From Talinum fruticosum (lineage: Eukaryota; Streptophyta; Magnoliopsida; Caryophyllales; Talinaceae), in NCBI GenBank assembly GCA_021018815.1, contig JAITYX010000026.1, positions 3,968,001 through 4,032,000 on the forward strand: 64,000 nucleotides of DNA, read 5' to 3'. Below the pieces are notes generated by a model that did no database searches, was not told the DNA's origin, and saw only the letters and a list, made by a program, of their open reading frames with translations. The position numbers were made by a program, and so were the translations under genes. Positions 10,474 to 22,903 of this stretch are shown piece after piece (positions within the stretch are counted from its first letter, which is position 1; every line of letters begins with the position of its first letter).

Positions 10474-11590
10474 TTCGAGGGTTTAGAATGCCGTCCTCGG
10501 GGATGGATTATAACTACCACTAATGTTTTGATTGAATGGGATTCACAAATGAACTAAACTACTAACAATTAAGTAAACTACCAAATTAGCAAACAATTAA
10601 TTCTAAAACCAACAATTACACTACATTAAACTACCTAAGGGTGATCAAGCCCACATGGCTCACAACAACCAAATTTTTTCCTCAAGATATCACCCAAATC
10701 ATAATTACTTATAAGCTAATAGCAATCCTAGATATCCACGACTAGAAAAGTAAATAGCAACAATCCTAAATAGCCACAACTATACAAAATGTAAAAGAGA
10801 GAGATTAGGGAAAACTTACCCATTCCAAGCACTTCCAACATCACTTCCATTTCTAATTTCCAACAAATTTGTCTATTCAAAGCTACTCATTTTTGTGGGT
10901 CTAACATTGAGAAACTAAAGAGAAAGGGGAAAAGAGAAAAATAAATGGCACTAATGCATCTAAGGTGGTGATTAAGATTGTAAAAGTGAGGAAAAGCCTC
11001 CAATCAAATCAAAGGTGAGTCTCTAGTCACTTTTACCCTCTCTCTCACCTAAATGGGGGTTTTGGTTTGGATTTTGGTAAGAATCAAAACAGAGCATCAA
11101 GTAAAATGTTTGAAATTAACATTAAACTAAATGAAATTAGCAAAGGAATCAAATGAAAGTAGAAAAACTTAAACTTGCATTGATTTGAACTCAAAATATT
11201 AAGAGGATTTAGAGAGAGTTTATAGAGAAAAACTTGATGAAAAACCTTAAAAAACTTAAAATATCGCGAACTCCCTTTTCGGGGTCGAAACAGACATATT
11301 TATACAGACTTAGAATCTAATTTGGCATGGTCATGACCGTGCCAACGCTCTGTCACAATAACAAAAGAAACTCCACTTTGGCATGGTCATGCCACAATTT
11401 GGAACGGTCGTGCCAAGTGGCACGGTCATGACAGATATCGGCACTGGAGTGGCATGTTCTACTCGGGCTTCTTTTTTCATTGTTTGACCTTCGCTTTCTC
11501 GGGCCCGAACCTTGAGCCTTCGTTTGGCTCCTCAAATCTTTGATAGCTCCAAGGTTCTTGTTTCTTAACCTCTTACCTAACAAAGCATAA
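10474..11590 (-). repeat. Athila-like gypsy 3' LTR or LTR-adjacent region (boundaries uncertain)
   Basis: Noncoding, AT-rich. On the minus strand it ends in a 'CCCCGAGGACGGC' motif like the sequence near many plant gypsy LTR ends. It carries several copies of a GGCATGGTCATGACCGTGCC-type palindrome (11322-11345, with variants to about 11455), typical of some gypsy LTRs. It lies downstream of the Athila-like ORFs in the expected 3' LTR position. I could not fix either end, so the LTR call is tentative. Confidence 0.4.
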
Positions 11591-13176
11591 AAACATATAG
11601 AAGAAGTCTAAATTAGTCAAAATTGTGAGATAAAATCTAGTGTTAGAAGTATCAATATTGCTTCGGTACAAGCCCGAACAAATACCCCATACTTAGATTT
11701 TACTGGTCCTCGAGTAAAATAAGAGGAAATCACCTTTTTGTAGGTGCAACGATTGTATTTAGCACATGCAACAAGCCCTTTAAATCCTTGGTAGCCCAAG
11801 TGGACAATTGAGGTCTCGTTAGGGCTTGTAGAAGATATACCCACAAAATCTTTGAAATATTTTTGGATTTTTTTTTGCCAAAAACATGAGATATATACAC
11901 AGTAAAGGGAAAGTATGTATATATCAACAGGATTTATCATACTTATAACTAAGTTACAAAGCTATATACAAGCAAGATATGCAATCAAGACTCACTTAGA
12001 CCACAAATGCACCCCTGTTTCTTATTTTTCACCCCATACTTCACAATGATAAGATATACACCTTGGTGATTAAGTGCAAGTGTCATCAAGCCTCGAGAAT
12101 CAGGTTGCTAAGATTAACACAGTTTCCCTCTACTTACTTAAGTGACTTCCGTGCTCAACTTTCTTTTTGAATTTTCCAAAATTAACACACACGCACACAA
12201 CTCAACTCCAAGTGCCCTTTTTCCGGTTGGGTAGCTCTTGGGTTCTTGAGGCCCTTAAGTACTCTGGATGAAATAAAAAGCAAGCACATAATTGGGTCAT
12301 CTTTCCTTTTGGGGTTTTATTAGTAACTTGTGCACAACACTTATTTACAACCCAATTAGAGGTTCGGAATCAAGCAAAAGCAACCACATATTCCAAGTCG
12401 ATTACAATTATGGATATAAATAGTGACTATGAATAATGGTGCCAAATTATTCACATTTTTTTTTCCTTTTGATCATTACGAAACCACTAAGTAAACAAAG
12501 GTTCCCAGGCCAACCTAGTGACCCAATCCCAAAAGTGATGGTTTAGTGAACAAGGTAGGCACAAAATCAATCATGTGAGGTGAGGTTATTATCAAAACCC
12601 GAAAACTACAAAATAGGTCAAGCAATCAATCATGTGTATTTCACCTATGTATAATTAGTAGAAACCAAATTATTAGGGGTTAAAATCCCATCAATATGAC
12701 ACAAAACTCCCCAAAGTTAAGCAAACCTACATCGAAAAACAAAACTTTTGGGTACATGACTTCACCACCCCCACACTAAAATCACACAATGTTCTCATTG
12801 GGGTAAGGGAGTACCAATAATGGAAGGAATAAATACATCGCAAAGAGGAAAAGGAAGGTAATAGCTTGTGTATACCTTAGAGTGGAATGACGACGCATTT
12901 CCCTATTATCATGAAACACCAACACAACAAATATGTACACATGGCAAATAAACACAAACCTAGAGACAAAGCTATGTACACAAAGACTATATACAAAATC
13001 ACACCAACAAACCCAAAATTAACATATCGGAGCGCATTAGAAATTCCTTCGGTTGGCCAACAAATACCAATCAAAACCCACATTTCACCTCAAATGGCCA
13101 ATAGTAACCAATCATATTGAAACAGATCCGGGAAAGGGTAAACAAAGCAAGGCAAGATAAGATAAATGATGCCGAA
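11591..13176 (-). other. Athila-like 3' noncoding region
   Basis: About 1.6 kb with no coding signal on either strand. Short ORFs here lack recognisable motifs. It lies between the env-position ORF and the LTR-like end, as expected for the long 3' untranslated region of Athila-type elements. Confidence 0.45.
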
Positions 13177-14747
13177 TTAGAAACCCCTAATGATCATGTA
13201 GTTCCCCCAATGACATATAAGATGAACCCCGCAAATGATATACCATGAGAAAGTTAGGGTGGGGAAAAAGGCACTCACAAACTCATCGGCTCCCATCGAG
13301 TCGGAGCCGGGTGGGGTCCAATATGGTGGAGTGTACGCGGGCCCTCCTTGATGTACGTGGTGATGATACATTGCGCGTAACATCTCCTCATTCCTCCTTA
13401 TTGCCTTAGATTGCTGCCTGCGTTCTTCCATTGCAAGGAGCTGCTGCTCCTCATACTAATCCATGCGCCCGAAGGTCCCCAATATTAGTCTTAACAGAGT
13501 CGCAACAAGGTTGCACCCTTCTTAATGTTTCCCTAAACGTTAGATGGTCGGAGTGAAGTGAAGTAATTTCCAATTTCATGTCAGCCAGGGCCTGAATAAT
13601 TGAATCTTGATAATGAAAAGGAAGGGCTTGAGACGAGCCACCAGCTTTAAATTATAGGTGTTGCTCGGTTGGCTCATCTTCATTACCATCTCCCTCCTCT
13701 TCCTCCATGGCGACATTTTCCTCATTAACATCATCACCATCCTCAAATTTTTAGCTCGTTGCGATTGGCTAGAGTGGTGTGGTCGGGGTTGGAGAGTTGA
13801 AAAATAGGAAGGCCATGATGATTCATAAAGCATTTACTCCGTACAAGAACAAATTTCATCCTAAGTAATGCTTTCATGTCTAACCTTTCTCCCAAAAAGT
13901 GGGGCACTAATTTTTCCACTTTGCTACTCAAATTTATCCCCAACGCAATAGCTATAATAAAACCCCCACCACTATCACTTTCTTTGGATGCTTGGCAACA
14001 TCTTCCAAATGACTTAGAATGAAGGCCCTTATATCTACCTTAATTCGGTTCACTGCCGTCCAAAGTAAAAATAACTCGGGGTTTCTAGCAACACCTTGGC
14101 TATCATGTCTCCCAAATACCATATTGGCCTTTAGACGCTGGAGGTAGCAAAAGTCATGTTGCAAATGTCGGTGACTTTTGCTTACTTAGACTCAAAGGCA
14201 ACCCGACAGCCCGTTCCATCTCTATCAAAGTGTAGTTTTTGACCACTACAAGTGATGCTATACCACACATCCCGGGGAAAAGGTATCCTCTAAGCATGAA
14301 ATACCCCCGGAGTTAGGCGTAGAGTGTGGTTAAATTGCACCAAATTTAAATGAACGTCCTTGTTAAATAGGCGGAAAAAGATGTGCACTTGGCTCTCATT
14401 AAACTGTCCTTCTCAATCCACTTTCAAGGAGGTAAGAAACTCCACAATTAATTGATCAAACTCAGCATATTTGAGCTCCACAAATTCAAGTTAATCCAAG
14501 TTACTTAACAATCTATACATGTCATCCCAAAGCCCTAAACCCACAAGGGTCTCTTGATCTAAGTAACGAGGCTGACAAACCAATTTAGTGATAAGATTAT
14601 CAAACCTAGCCTTTTGTTTTCTATTTACATATTTTATTGATCTTGCACTAGTAGAAAGAATAAGAGGCTGAGCTTGAGCTTTACCTAGTTCCGCGTCGGG
14701 ATTGGGAGCCTCTTGGGTTGGCTAGCTCTTTTAGGTTTAGGAGGCAT
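13177..14747 (-). pseudogene. Athila-type ORF in env position, degenerate
   Basis: The minus-strand start codon at 14745-14747 gives 'MPPKPKRASQPKR', a basic N-terminus typical of these proteins. The body resembles the Arabidopsis retrotransposon ORF-1 family: 'ALGINLSSKVEKL' and 'DMKALLRMKFV' near 13830-13940. The tail is Gln/Arg-rich and coiled-coil-like ('MEERRQQSKAIRRNEEML', ~13380-13431), then Pro/His-rich. Many stops are present. Its location after integrase matches the third ORF of Athila-like Ty3/gypsy elements. Function is unknown for the family. Confidence 0.6.
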
Positions 14748-15395
14748 GGTGGAAGACTTGAACCTTAAATTTATTTTTATATTAACCCCCAAAATCTTCA
14801 AATCGTTTCAAATTGTGTGTAAGAAACACACTTACAAGTAAAATGCAAAGCTTTCTCTCACTTCCAGCCCTAACTCAACAATGGTGAAATTAGGTTGAGA
14901 GGAGAGAGAAAATGGGGTCAAATGTGAGAAATTTGGAGGTTTTATGGATGGAAATGGGGATTTTGTGAAGAAAATTTAGAGTTTTGGACAGGATTTGTGG
15001 GTGGGTGAGTGAGGGAGGCTAGAGAGAGAGAGAGGGGCTAGGGTTTTTGAAATGGAGATGGAGGAACAAAAGAAGAAGAAAGGGGAAGGGGGCCACGGTT
15101 TTAAGATCCGTAGAACAAGGGTGGCATGGTCATGACCGTGCCACGTTGCTGTTTTGCGAGCCTAAATCGTGCTAATGACTTGTATGATTGTGCCGATCTT
15201 TGGGACGCTCATGCCTGGATTTTTGTGTTTTCAATTTCTTTTTTTTTCATCTTTTCATCATTTGTACTTTATTTTTGTAAACTTTTGTTTGTTTGGGGTT
15301 TTTTTTGCTCAATTTTTATTTCATTTATTCAAAAGAAAATAAAACAAAATCTATTTAGAAAATCTATTAACAAGTGTACAGGGGAGAATTCAAGC
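14748..15395 (-). other. Athila int-ORF3 spacer
   Basis: Noncoding, with AG- and T-rich tracts. It contains GTGGCATGGTCATGACCGTGCCAC at 15121-15144, matching the palindrome in the LTR-like region at 11322. An insertion of LTR-derived sequence, or a motif shared by both regions, would explain this. Confidence 0.45.
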
Positions 15396-17111
15396 TTAGT
15401 TGTAGGAAGGTTCGTGGAGCCAAAGGCACTCCACGTCACCCATCAAAGGCATTTTCAAATATTCTTTTAAACGCTGGCCATTCACTTTTTGACGGGTACG
15501 GTGATGGGGTCCTGAACTTCTATAGCCCCATGGGGAAAACTTGAGTAACAACAAAAGGACCTGTCCACCTAGACCGTAATTTCCTTGGAAATAGGTGCGA
15601 TCTCGAGTCATACAAAAGCACCTTCATATTGGGGATAAAGTTTTTACGTAAAATTTTATGATCATGAACTTTGCCCGTTTTTGGAAGCTCGGGCACTCTC
15701 ATACGCCCGACCCTAATCTCTTCTAATTCGGTGATTTGCAAATGCCTCTCCTCTCCGACTAAACCCATGTCATAGTTGAGGGTCCTAATAGCCCACCAAG
15801 CCCGGGCTGAAGCTCCACCAGAAGGTGACAAGGCTTGCCATAAACCACCCTATAAGGAGACATGCCTGAAGGGGTTTTAGACGCTGTCCTATAAGCCTAA
15901 AGAGCATCGACAAGCTTGTCGGCCCAATTCTTCCTATTTCTATTGATAATTTTCTCACGAATTTGCTTGATTTTCCGGTTGGAAATCTCAACTTAACTAC
16001 TTGTTTGAAGGTGGTAGGAGGTGGCAAGCCGATGGGTGTTAGAATACTTTTTAAACAATGCATCAAAAGATTTGATGTCAAAATGAGTACCTTGGTCACT
16101 AATGATAACACGTGGCATGCCATACCTAGCAAAGATATTCTCTCTCAAGAATTTTGACAACTACCCTTGCCTCATTGGATTTAGTGGGGATAGCCTCAAC
16201 CCACTTAGGTACATAGTCCACAGACTAAAAGAATGTACTCGTTCCCAAAAGAGATTGGAAACGGTCCCATAAAATCAATTCCCTATACATCAAAGATTTC
16301 AACAACAATAATAGGGGTGTAAGGGCATCATGTCTCTCCTAGAAATTCTCCCTAACTATTGACATCTAAGGCAATTCTTATAATATGCATGAGCGTCTTT
16401 AAAAAGTATGGACCAATAAAAACCACATTGGGGAACCTTAGTGGTAGTTTTCTTACCACTAAGTTGCCCCCGCATGCTTGATCATGACAAAAAGAGAGAA
16501 CACTTTTCACTTTTGAATCCGGGACACACCTCCTAATAATTTGGTCGGGACAATACTTAAACAAGTAAGGATCATCCCAAATGAAGAGTTTGACTCTAGC
16601 AAGGAAAGCATCCTCAATTAGTTTTCGTCCACCCATTCGACATTTCCCTAGTTACCAAGTAATTAACTATCTCAGCATACCAAGGTTCCAAATTCATCGC
16701 AAATAATTACTCATCCAAGAAGCATTTAGAAATGGGTAGGTTATTCACATTGTCACACACGATTCTAGATAAGTGGTCCACCATACGATTGTCGGACCCC
16801 TTTCGTCCTTAATCTCAATATCAAATTCTTGGAGAAGTAAGACCAATCTAGCAAGTCTAGGTTTGGTATCTTTCTTCTACAGGAGGTAACTCAAAGTGGT
16901 ATGGTCGGTGTTCACAATGACATGAGACCCAAGAAGATAAGGTCTAAACTTTTAAATCTAAACAGACACCGCTAAGAATTCTTTCTCGGTGACGAGTGTA
17001 ATTCAATTGGGCCTTATTTAAAGTATAACTAGCATAGTGCATGACTTGAGACTTTTTCTCTACCCTTTGGCCCAAAACAACTCCAACAACATAGTCGAAG
17101 GTATCACACAT
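15396..17111 (-). pseudogene. Athila-like gypsy RNase H and integrase
   Basis: Minus strand from 17111: RNase H with 'MCDTFDYVVGVVLGQ', 'MHYASYTLNKAQLNY' and 'DIEIKDERG'. Integrase follows: 'CPDQIIRRCVPDSKVKSVLSFCH' and 'CGG' in the zinc-finger region (~16450-16590), 'GMPRVIISDQGTHF' (core Asp, ~16100) and 'AYRTASKTPSGMSPY'. The C-terminal 'LFPRKLRSRWTGPFVVTQVFP' shape ends near 15400. The family assignment follows from this Athila-specific wording. The reading begins abruptly at the LTR edge at 17112, and the RT lies beyond the insertion at 32097-33400. Confidence 0.85.
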
Positions 17112-18406
17112 TGTAGGAACAATGGTCGCCCGGGGCCCTGGCGAGCTTCCCCACTCTTGTCAGGTCTCCTTTTTAAGGATTGATTTTAAAGATAGTTTTT
17201 CAAAGTGGATTTTGGAACGTTGGGGGGGTGAATCTTTTATTAAGAATTCTGAATTTTATTAAATCGATTCAAAGCGAATTAAGCAAACTTGAATGGCGAT
17301 TTTATTAATCATTTTATTTTAGCAATTATTTTAGAAGTCTCGGGATCTTATTTTCTAATTAAGGACTAAATTATATAAGGGTTATGATTCTATCGTGAGG
17401 CTTTCGAGCTAGATTGGTGTGAAAACACCAATTTGGACCGAAGCTACCATCGCTGCCCCTACGGTGCTGGCCGTAGCCTCGCACCGGGGAAGGCGAGCAC
17501 CGGCCAGAGGCCATGGCTGGTGAAACCAGCCTTGGTCTCTGCCCAGTGGGCAGATCCAAAACCCAAGATCATTGTTCCCGGAACCAAAAACACCGAGATG
17601 CGATTTTGAATAGACCAAAGAATAAAAAATAGGAGTCGCCGGTAAGTTTTTAAGAAGGAAAAAACTAACAAAAACATAAAAGAAAACTTGCTCTCTCGAT
17701 CTTAGTATGGAAAAAAACTAAGATCGAAAAAGACTAAAAAATTGACTCCATCCGTCTTGAACCGAGAATTGGATTTGGGGGCGAGGGTACGAAACGTAGG
17801 GATAAATCCCTCCATTCCGCCCATTCGAAGATGGCCATTACTAGTTCGAGTAGTGTATTAATAAAGATGTAAGGAAATAAGCATACAACATGTGAAACAA
17901 ATTGAAGCAACCAAAACATAATAAGGAAAACGATAAAGAAAAGCGATAAAGAAAGCAATGAAAGAAAGAAAAGCAAGAAATAAAAGATTACATCGATAGG
18001 GAGAAAATTAAAGCGATTATATATCTTAAACCACAATACGGAAAGCGAATAAAACAAAAATAAATATAACCGTTTGAAGGCTGAAATATGGCCCACAGGT
18101 TGTCGCACCTTGCTGATCTCTATCTCCACGCTGGATCTCTCGATGCAATGGCGACAATTCAAAGAAAAGGGATAGTTTTGTGAATTGTGTCTAGGGTATG
18201 GCAGTGATAAATTGAATGAGTGCTTAGAGGCCAAAATAATTGAATATTCTTTAGCTCTTTGCACGAATTCCACTGTGAAAGATGAATGTTTATAGAAAAT
18301 TCGGTAGAGTAATGGTTAGATTAGAGCATTCAAGTTGGCTTTTAGCAGCGTGATGCTAAGGCGAGAAGTCATATCGAAATGAGAGCCAACACTCTCTATT
18401 TATAGG
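17112..18406 (-). repeat. Retand-like 3' LTR, first part
   Basis: Aligns with 29777-31077. It starts TGTAGGAAC on the plus strand (3' end of the minus LTR) and contains the landmark 'GAGGGTACGAAACGTAGGGATAAATCCCTC' region near 17785. The 179-codon hydrophobic minus ORF at 17734-18273 is LTR sequence and is broken in the sister LTR. It is interrupted at 18407 by a solo copia LTR. Confidence 0.8.
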
Positions 18407-21400
18407 TGAAAGTTAGCTCTTGGAGAGACTAAGTCACCCTAGAGGGGGTGAATAGGGTGATGATGAAATTTGCTTCGATTAAATAATAAATTTGTCCGAG
18501 TAGAGTTGGAGTCACGGATCAACCGAGAAAAGACCCGACTCGTAAATCGTAAAGAATATAGAAGCGAGTAGACCGAACAAGTAAACAATCCGAGTCTAGA
18601 ATGTACTCGAAAGCGGTAACACGAAAGTACGTGGAAACCCTCCTGGGGCAGAAAACCACGGACCGTGCTAATCCAAGCACGAAGTCAAATCCACTATTTT
18701 GACTTCACAAAATGCGATAGACCGACTCAACCCGAGTTGCTCCCTTAGACAACTCCTTACAAGTTTTTCCTATAAAGACTCGGACTTTACATCTCACTTT
18801 TATGAGTTCTATCAAGGTAATCAGACATAAGACTTTCTCACTTATATAATTTTGATTCCAAGTCATTCTCCGTGTCTTAGAAACTTTTCCGAGTAATATG
18901 GTATTTTCTCTAAGTGTTATAGAAATTATCTCGTGCATTTATACATGGCTATGTTTGACTCGGAAAGCATATATGCACTTACCATGTTTCACTTAGTTTT
19001 GAGTCACTCAACACTCGGAAATATCGCATGATTCAAACACTATCTTTTACGTGTTCTAACTCTGGTATTTTAGTTTGAATTCATGCTTAGTCTAGATCAA
19101 GTTTATTTCCTCAGATATACTTTAGTTAACTTGATTCTCTTTTAGACTCGACTCAGATGGAATTTTGAGTATCATGAATATTAGAGTCAGAAAATTCCAT
19201 TCCTTTTCCGACCCGGATAATTAGTAACTTAATTATCTTATTTACATCATTATCTGTGTCTAATCTTGGACCAAAGTATTTTGTACTTTGAGAACCAAAG
19301 TGATTTACTTTTGTAGGTGATTCAAACAAGGCTATCCTATTTGAAATACAAAAGTAACTGGCTTCAAAACGTCAAATCACCAGCAGACAAGGCTTTTCCA
19401 CCTCCGAGCTAGCCTCGGACACTCGTGTCGAGTTGTTTGTTTCCAGAAATGGAAATCAGTAACACTAAGCTTAACGGTGGTTTCCACCTTACTTTTGAAG
19501 ACACTGCCGGTGGTTTTAGGCACTTCCAAGGAGTCAAGAGCTGTTGTCTAATGCTCATATTTCAACGGATATTTTCCGAGTGATTCAGAAAATTCTTCAC
19601 AACGGTCATAAAGGAACTTCCAGTCAGAAGATGGACACAACGGCTAAGCTACTTGGTCACCTATAAATAGAAGCCAACTCTCAAGACTTAAAGATTGCCG
19701 AATCTATTGTTAATACACATACTTGATCAAAAGTCGTTGTATTCATTCTAGATCTTCTACTTACAACTCCAATTCCGTAATTCATTATATTCGAGTTGTA
19801 AGGTCTTGTACTTAGTTACAAACTCTTTCCTTACTCTCTAAGTAAGGTCCCTTGACTGAGCTGTAAGGGTTAACTCAGCTCGGTTGTCACTAGCTATAAG
19901 GGTTATTTCAGCTAGGAAGTACTAGATCGGATAAGGGAATTTATGAGTCTACGAAAACTTGTAAGGAGTTGTCTAAGGGAGCAACTCGGGTTGAGTCAAT
20001 CTACTGTATTTTGTGGACTCAAAATAGTGGATTTGACTTCGTGCTTGGATTAGCATGGTCCGTAGTTTTCCGCCCAGGAGGGTTTCCACGTACTTTCGAG
20101 TTATTACTTTTCCGAGTACATTCTAGACTCGGACAGTTTTAGAATTCTATTTAATTTGTTTCTTCAATCATCTCCGAATTCCGAGTTGGCTCATTTTCCG
20201 AGTTCATATTTCACTCTCACTCTCCTTAGAGTCATATCTATTTTAAATCTCAAGCAAGTTTCATCATCACCCTATTCACCTCCCCTCTAGGGTGACTTAG
20301 CCTCTCCCTGAGCAAACCTTTATCCTAGACTCGGAAATTCCCTTATCCGATCTAGTACTTCCTAGCTGAGATAACCCTTACAGCTAGGGACAAGCTGAGC
20401 TGAGTTAACCTTTACATCTCAGTCAAGGGCCCTTACTTAGAGAGTAAAAGAGAGTTTGTAACCGAGTACAAGACCTTACAACTCAGAATATAATGAAATA
20501 CTGAATTGGAGTTGTAAGTAGAAGATTGAGAATGAATACAATGACTTTTGATCAAGTATGTATTTTACAATTGATTCAGCAATCTTCAAGTCTTGAGATT
20601 TGGCTTCTATTTATAGCTGACCAAGCAGCTTAGCCGTTGTGTCCATCTTCTGACTGGAAGTTCCTTTATGATCGTTGTGTAGGATTTTACGAGTCACTCG
20701 AGTAAATATCCGTTGAGATATGAACGTTAGACAACGGCTCTTGACTCTCTTAGAAGTGCCTAAAACCACTCGGCGGTGTCTTCAAAAGTAAGGTGGAAAC
20801 CACCAATGAACTTAGTGTTGCAGATTTTCATTTCTAGAAATAGACAACCCTGACATAGTGTCCGGGGCTAGGTCGAAGGTTGAAAAGCCTTGTCTGCTGG
20901 TGATTTGACATTTTGAAGCCGGTTACTTTTGTAATTCAAATTTAAGATAGCCTTGTTTGAATCACCTCCAAAAGTAAAACAATTTGGTTCTCAAAGTATA
21001 AAATACTTTGGTCCAAGATTAGACATAGATAATGATATAATTAAGATAATTAAGTGACTAATTATCCGGGTCGAAAAAGGAATGGAATTTTACGAGACTA
21101 ATATTTATGATACTCACAATTCCATCCGAGTCAGTCTAAAAGAGAATCAAGTTAACTAAAGAATATCGGAGGGAATAAACTTGATCTAGACTGAGCATGA
21201 TTCAAACTAGAAGCGTTGACTCTTACGAGAATAAGACCTGTAATATGAGCTCAGTCCCGAGTTCGGTTATACGAATACGACGTTTGAACATGCGATAATT
21301 CTAAGTGATGAGTGACTCGGAACCGAGTGAAACATAGTGAGTGCAGATATGCTTTACGAGTCACACGAGTCATGCATAAATACATGAAATAATTTCTATA

Positions 21401-21545
21401 ACACTTAGAGAAAATACTATATCACTCGGAAAAGTTTCTAAGGCACGAGGAATGACTTAGAATCAAAACTTTATAAGTGAGAAAAACTTATATCTGATTC
21501 CCTTAATAGAACTCAGAAAAGTGAGGTGTAAAGTCCGAGTCTTCA
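18407..21545 (-). repeat. solo copia LTR in the Retand-like LTR, itself interrupted
   Basis: Reverse-oriented LTR of the A/B/D family: plus-strand start TGAAAGTTAGCTCTTGGAGAG, end GAGTCTTCA. It is flanked by ATAGG (18402-18406) and ATAAG (21546-21550), a 5-bp duplication with one change; the sister LTR at ~31070 reads uninterrupted across this site. Excluding the nested LTR it is about 1584 bp. No internal sequence exists, so it is a solo LTR left by LTR-LTR recombination. Confidence 0.85.
18773..20322 (+). repeat. solo copia LTR nested inside the previous solo LTR
   Basis: Plus-oriented 1550-bp LTR beginning TAAAGACTCGGAC and ending ACCTTTA, with matching changes in both termini. It is flanked by perfect duplications TCCTA at 18768-18772 and 20323-20327; removing one copy plus the LTR restores a continuous outer LTR. 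It carries a TATA box near 19665 and the twin hairpins near 19858-19915. Confidence 0.9.
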
Positions 21546-21550
21546 ATAAG

Positions 21551-21706
21551 AGAGGCCCTAGGTCACAAATGACCTAGAGTTTGCGTCTTATTAGCCAGTC
21601 CAAACAAGTTGAAATAAAATCGGGGCATTCCTTAATAGATAGAATCGGATCGGAAGATGATAAACCTGATAGAACCGGTTAAAAGAGAGGAGGTGGACGC
21701 CGGCCA
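21551..21706 (-). repeat. Retand-like 3' LTR, second part
   Basis: Continues the LTR after the solo insertion, matching 31077-31224 ('GAGGCCCTAGGTCA' to 'GGACGCCGGCCA'). It ends at 21706; internal sequence follows. Confidence 0.75.
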
Positions 21707-22714
21707 ATTGGACCTTCCTAGGGTGTCGTGCCCTAGTTGTGTCTCCAAGGACTCTCCAAGCTCAAAACGCAGCGTTCCACCATGCTTCTATAAAGCGGGT
21801 TTCGGCCACGATGTCATTTAGAGGGGAAAGCTTATAGCCTTGTGTGGACTATCTTGTGAAGATTAAAAGGCAACACTTTGATGCTTTTGATTATGAAATG
21901 TAATGCTTCAACATCGTCTTTAGGTCTTCGACTCTTTGTCGACTTGGACAAAAGTGGAATGCGGTATTCTGTACTTGGAATTTCCCAGCACGAGATCATG
22001 GGACTCTACAATCTCGAAAGGCTCGGCCCGGTTCTTGGACGATCCGAAAGAAAAGAGGATTTGTGGACCGACCCAAGGTAAAAGGCTATTTAAGTGGTGC
22101 TTGGGGTTCTTTGTGGTTTACTAGCTTATGTTGCACCGATTGATCACAGTCCGAATCCGAATCCACAAATAGGACTCGGGATTATCATCATCGGGGTGAC
22201 AAAACAAAACAGAGAAATAACGAGATAGGTGTATACGAGTAAGCCCCTGTTTTGACCAGGTCTAGAAAGACGAAGGGTCAAAGTAGACACTAAAGGGTAC
22301 TTATCTCGATTTCTATAAGACATTATGTGATGCTTGGAATTGGTTGTAGTCAAACCCGAACTCCAAAGTGAGACCTGAACTTGATGGTTATGCATGTGTC
22401 TTAAAGTTCGGTAAAAGGATCCTAAGCTTGGCTTGATCGAGCCTAAAGTTTGACATATTTCGATACTCGAAACTTCGATTGTCTTTCGATCCGAAGCTTG
22501 GCTAAATAATCCGCAGTGCTCGCATACTTGTTAGTGCATAGATGAATTGACAAAAGATCGGTGTTTTTACTTGAATAATTCGGTCAAAACAAACCGATAA
22601 AACTATTCCAAAAGGCTGATTGGTGGGCTCGAAACTCCCACTTGCATGCATAAGAGACGAAAATCACATGCTCTTAGAGGACAAAGCTGTTCGGACTAAG
22701 GAAGTGGGCTAGGC
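21707..22714. other. spacer between Retand-like LTR and antisense ORF B
   Basis: About 1 kb without recognised coding sequence. Short ORFs on both strands show no known motif. It would form the upstream region of the plus-strand PMD gene and the 3' untranslated region of the minus-strand element. Confidence 0.5.
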
Positions 22715-22722
22715 TATAAAAG
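22715..22722 (+). promoter_or_regulatory. TATA box for antisense ORF B
   Basis: TATAAAAG in the context 'GGCTATAAAAGCTG', 182 bp upstream of the ORF B ATG and in the right orientation. Promoter function is inferred from sequence and position. Confidence 0.45.
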
Positions 22723-22903
22723 CTGTCGCCGATTGAACACCACGACCCCTCATGGCTCTGCACCGGCCAACCTTTGGTAGGCGTATCCCCGGTGTGCCTG
22801 GCCGCACACCAACTCTTCATCTTAACCTTGTTATTTTCTTGTATTTCCTTACTTTGCTCCTTCTTGAAAGCTACTTGGTTCTCAAGAGTTCTTTTTCTCC
22901 AAA

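Noticed and set aside
17734..18273. 179-codon minus ORF with many hydrophobic residues
   Set aside because: It lies within the Retand-like LTR. The sister LTR at about 30400-30790 has it broken, and its composition is that of AT-rich DNA.
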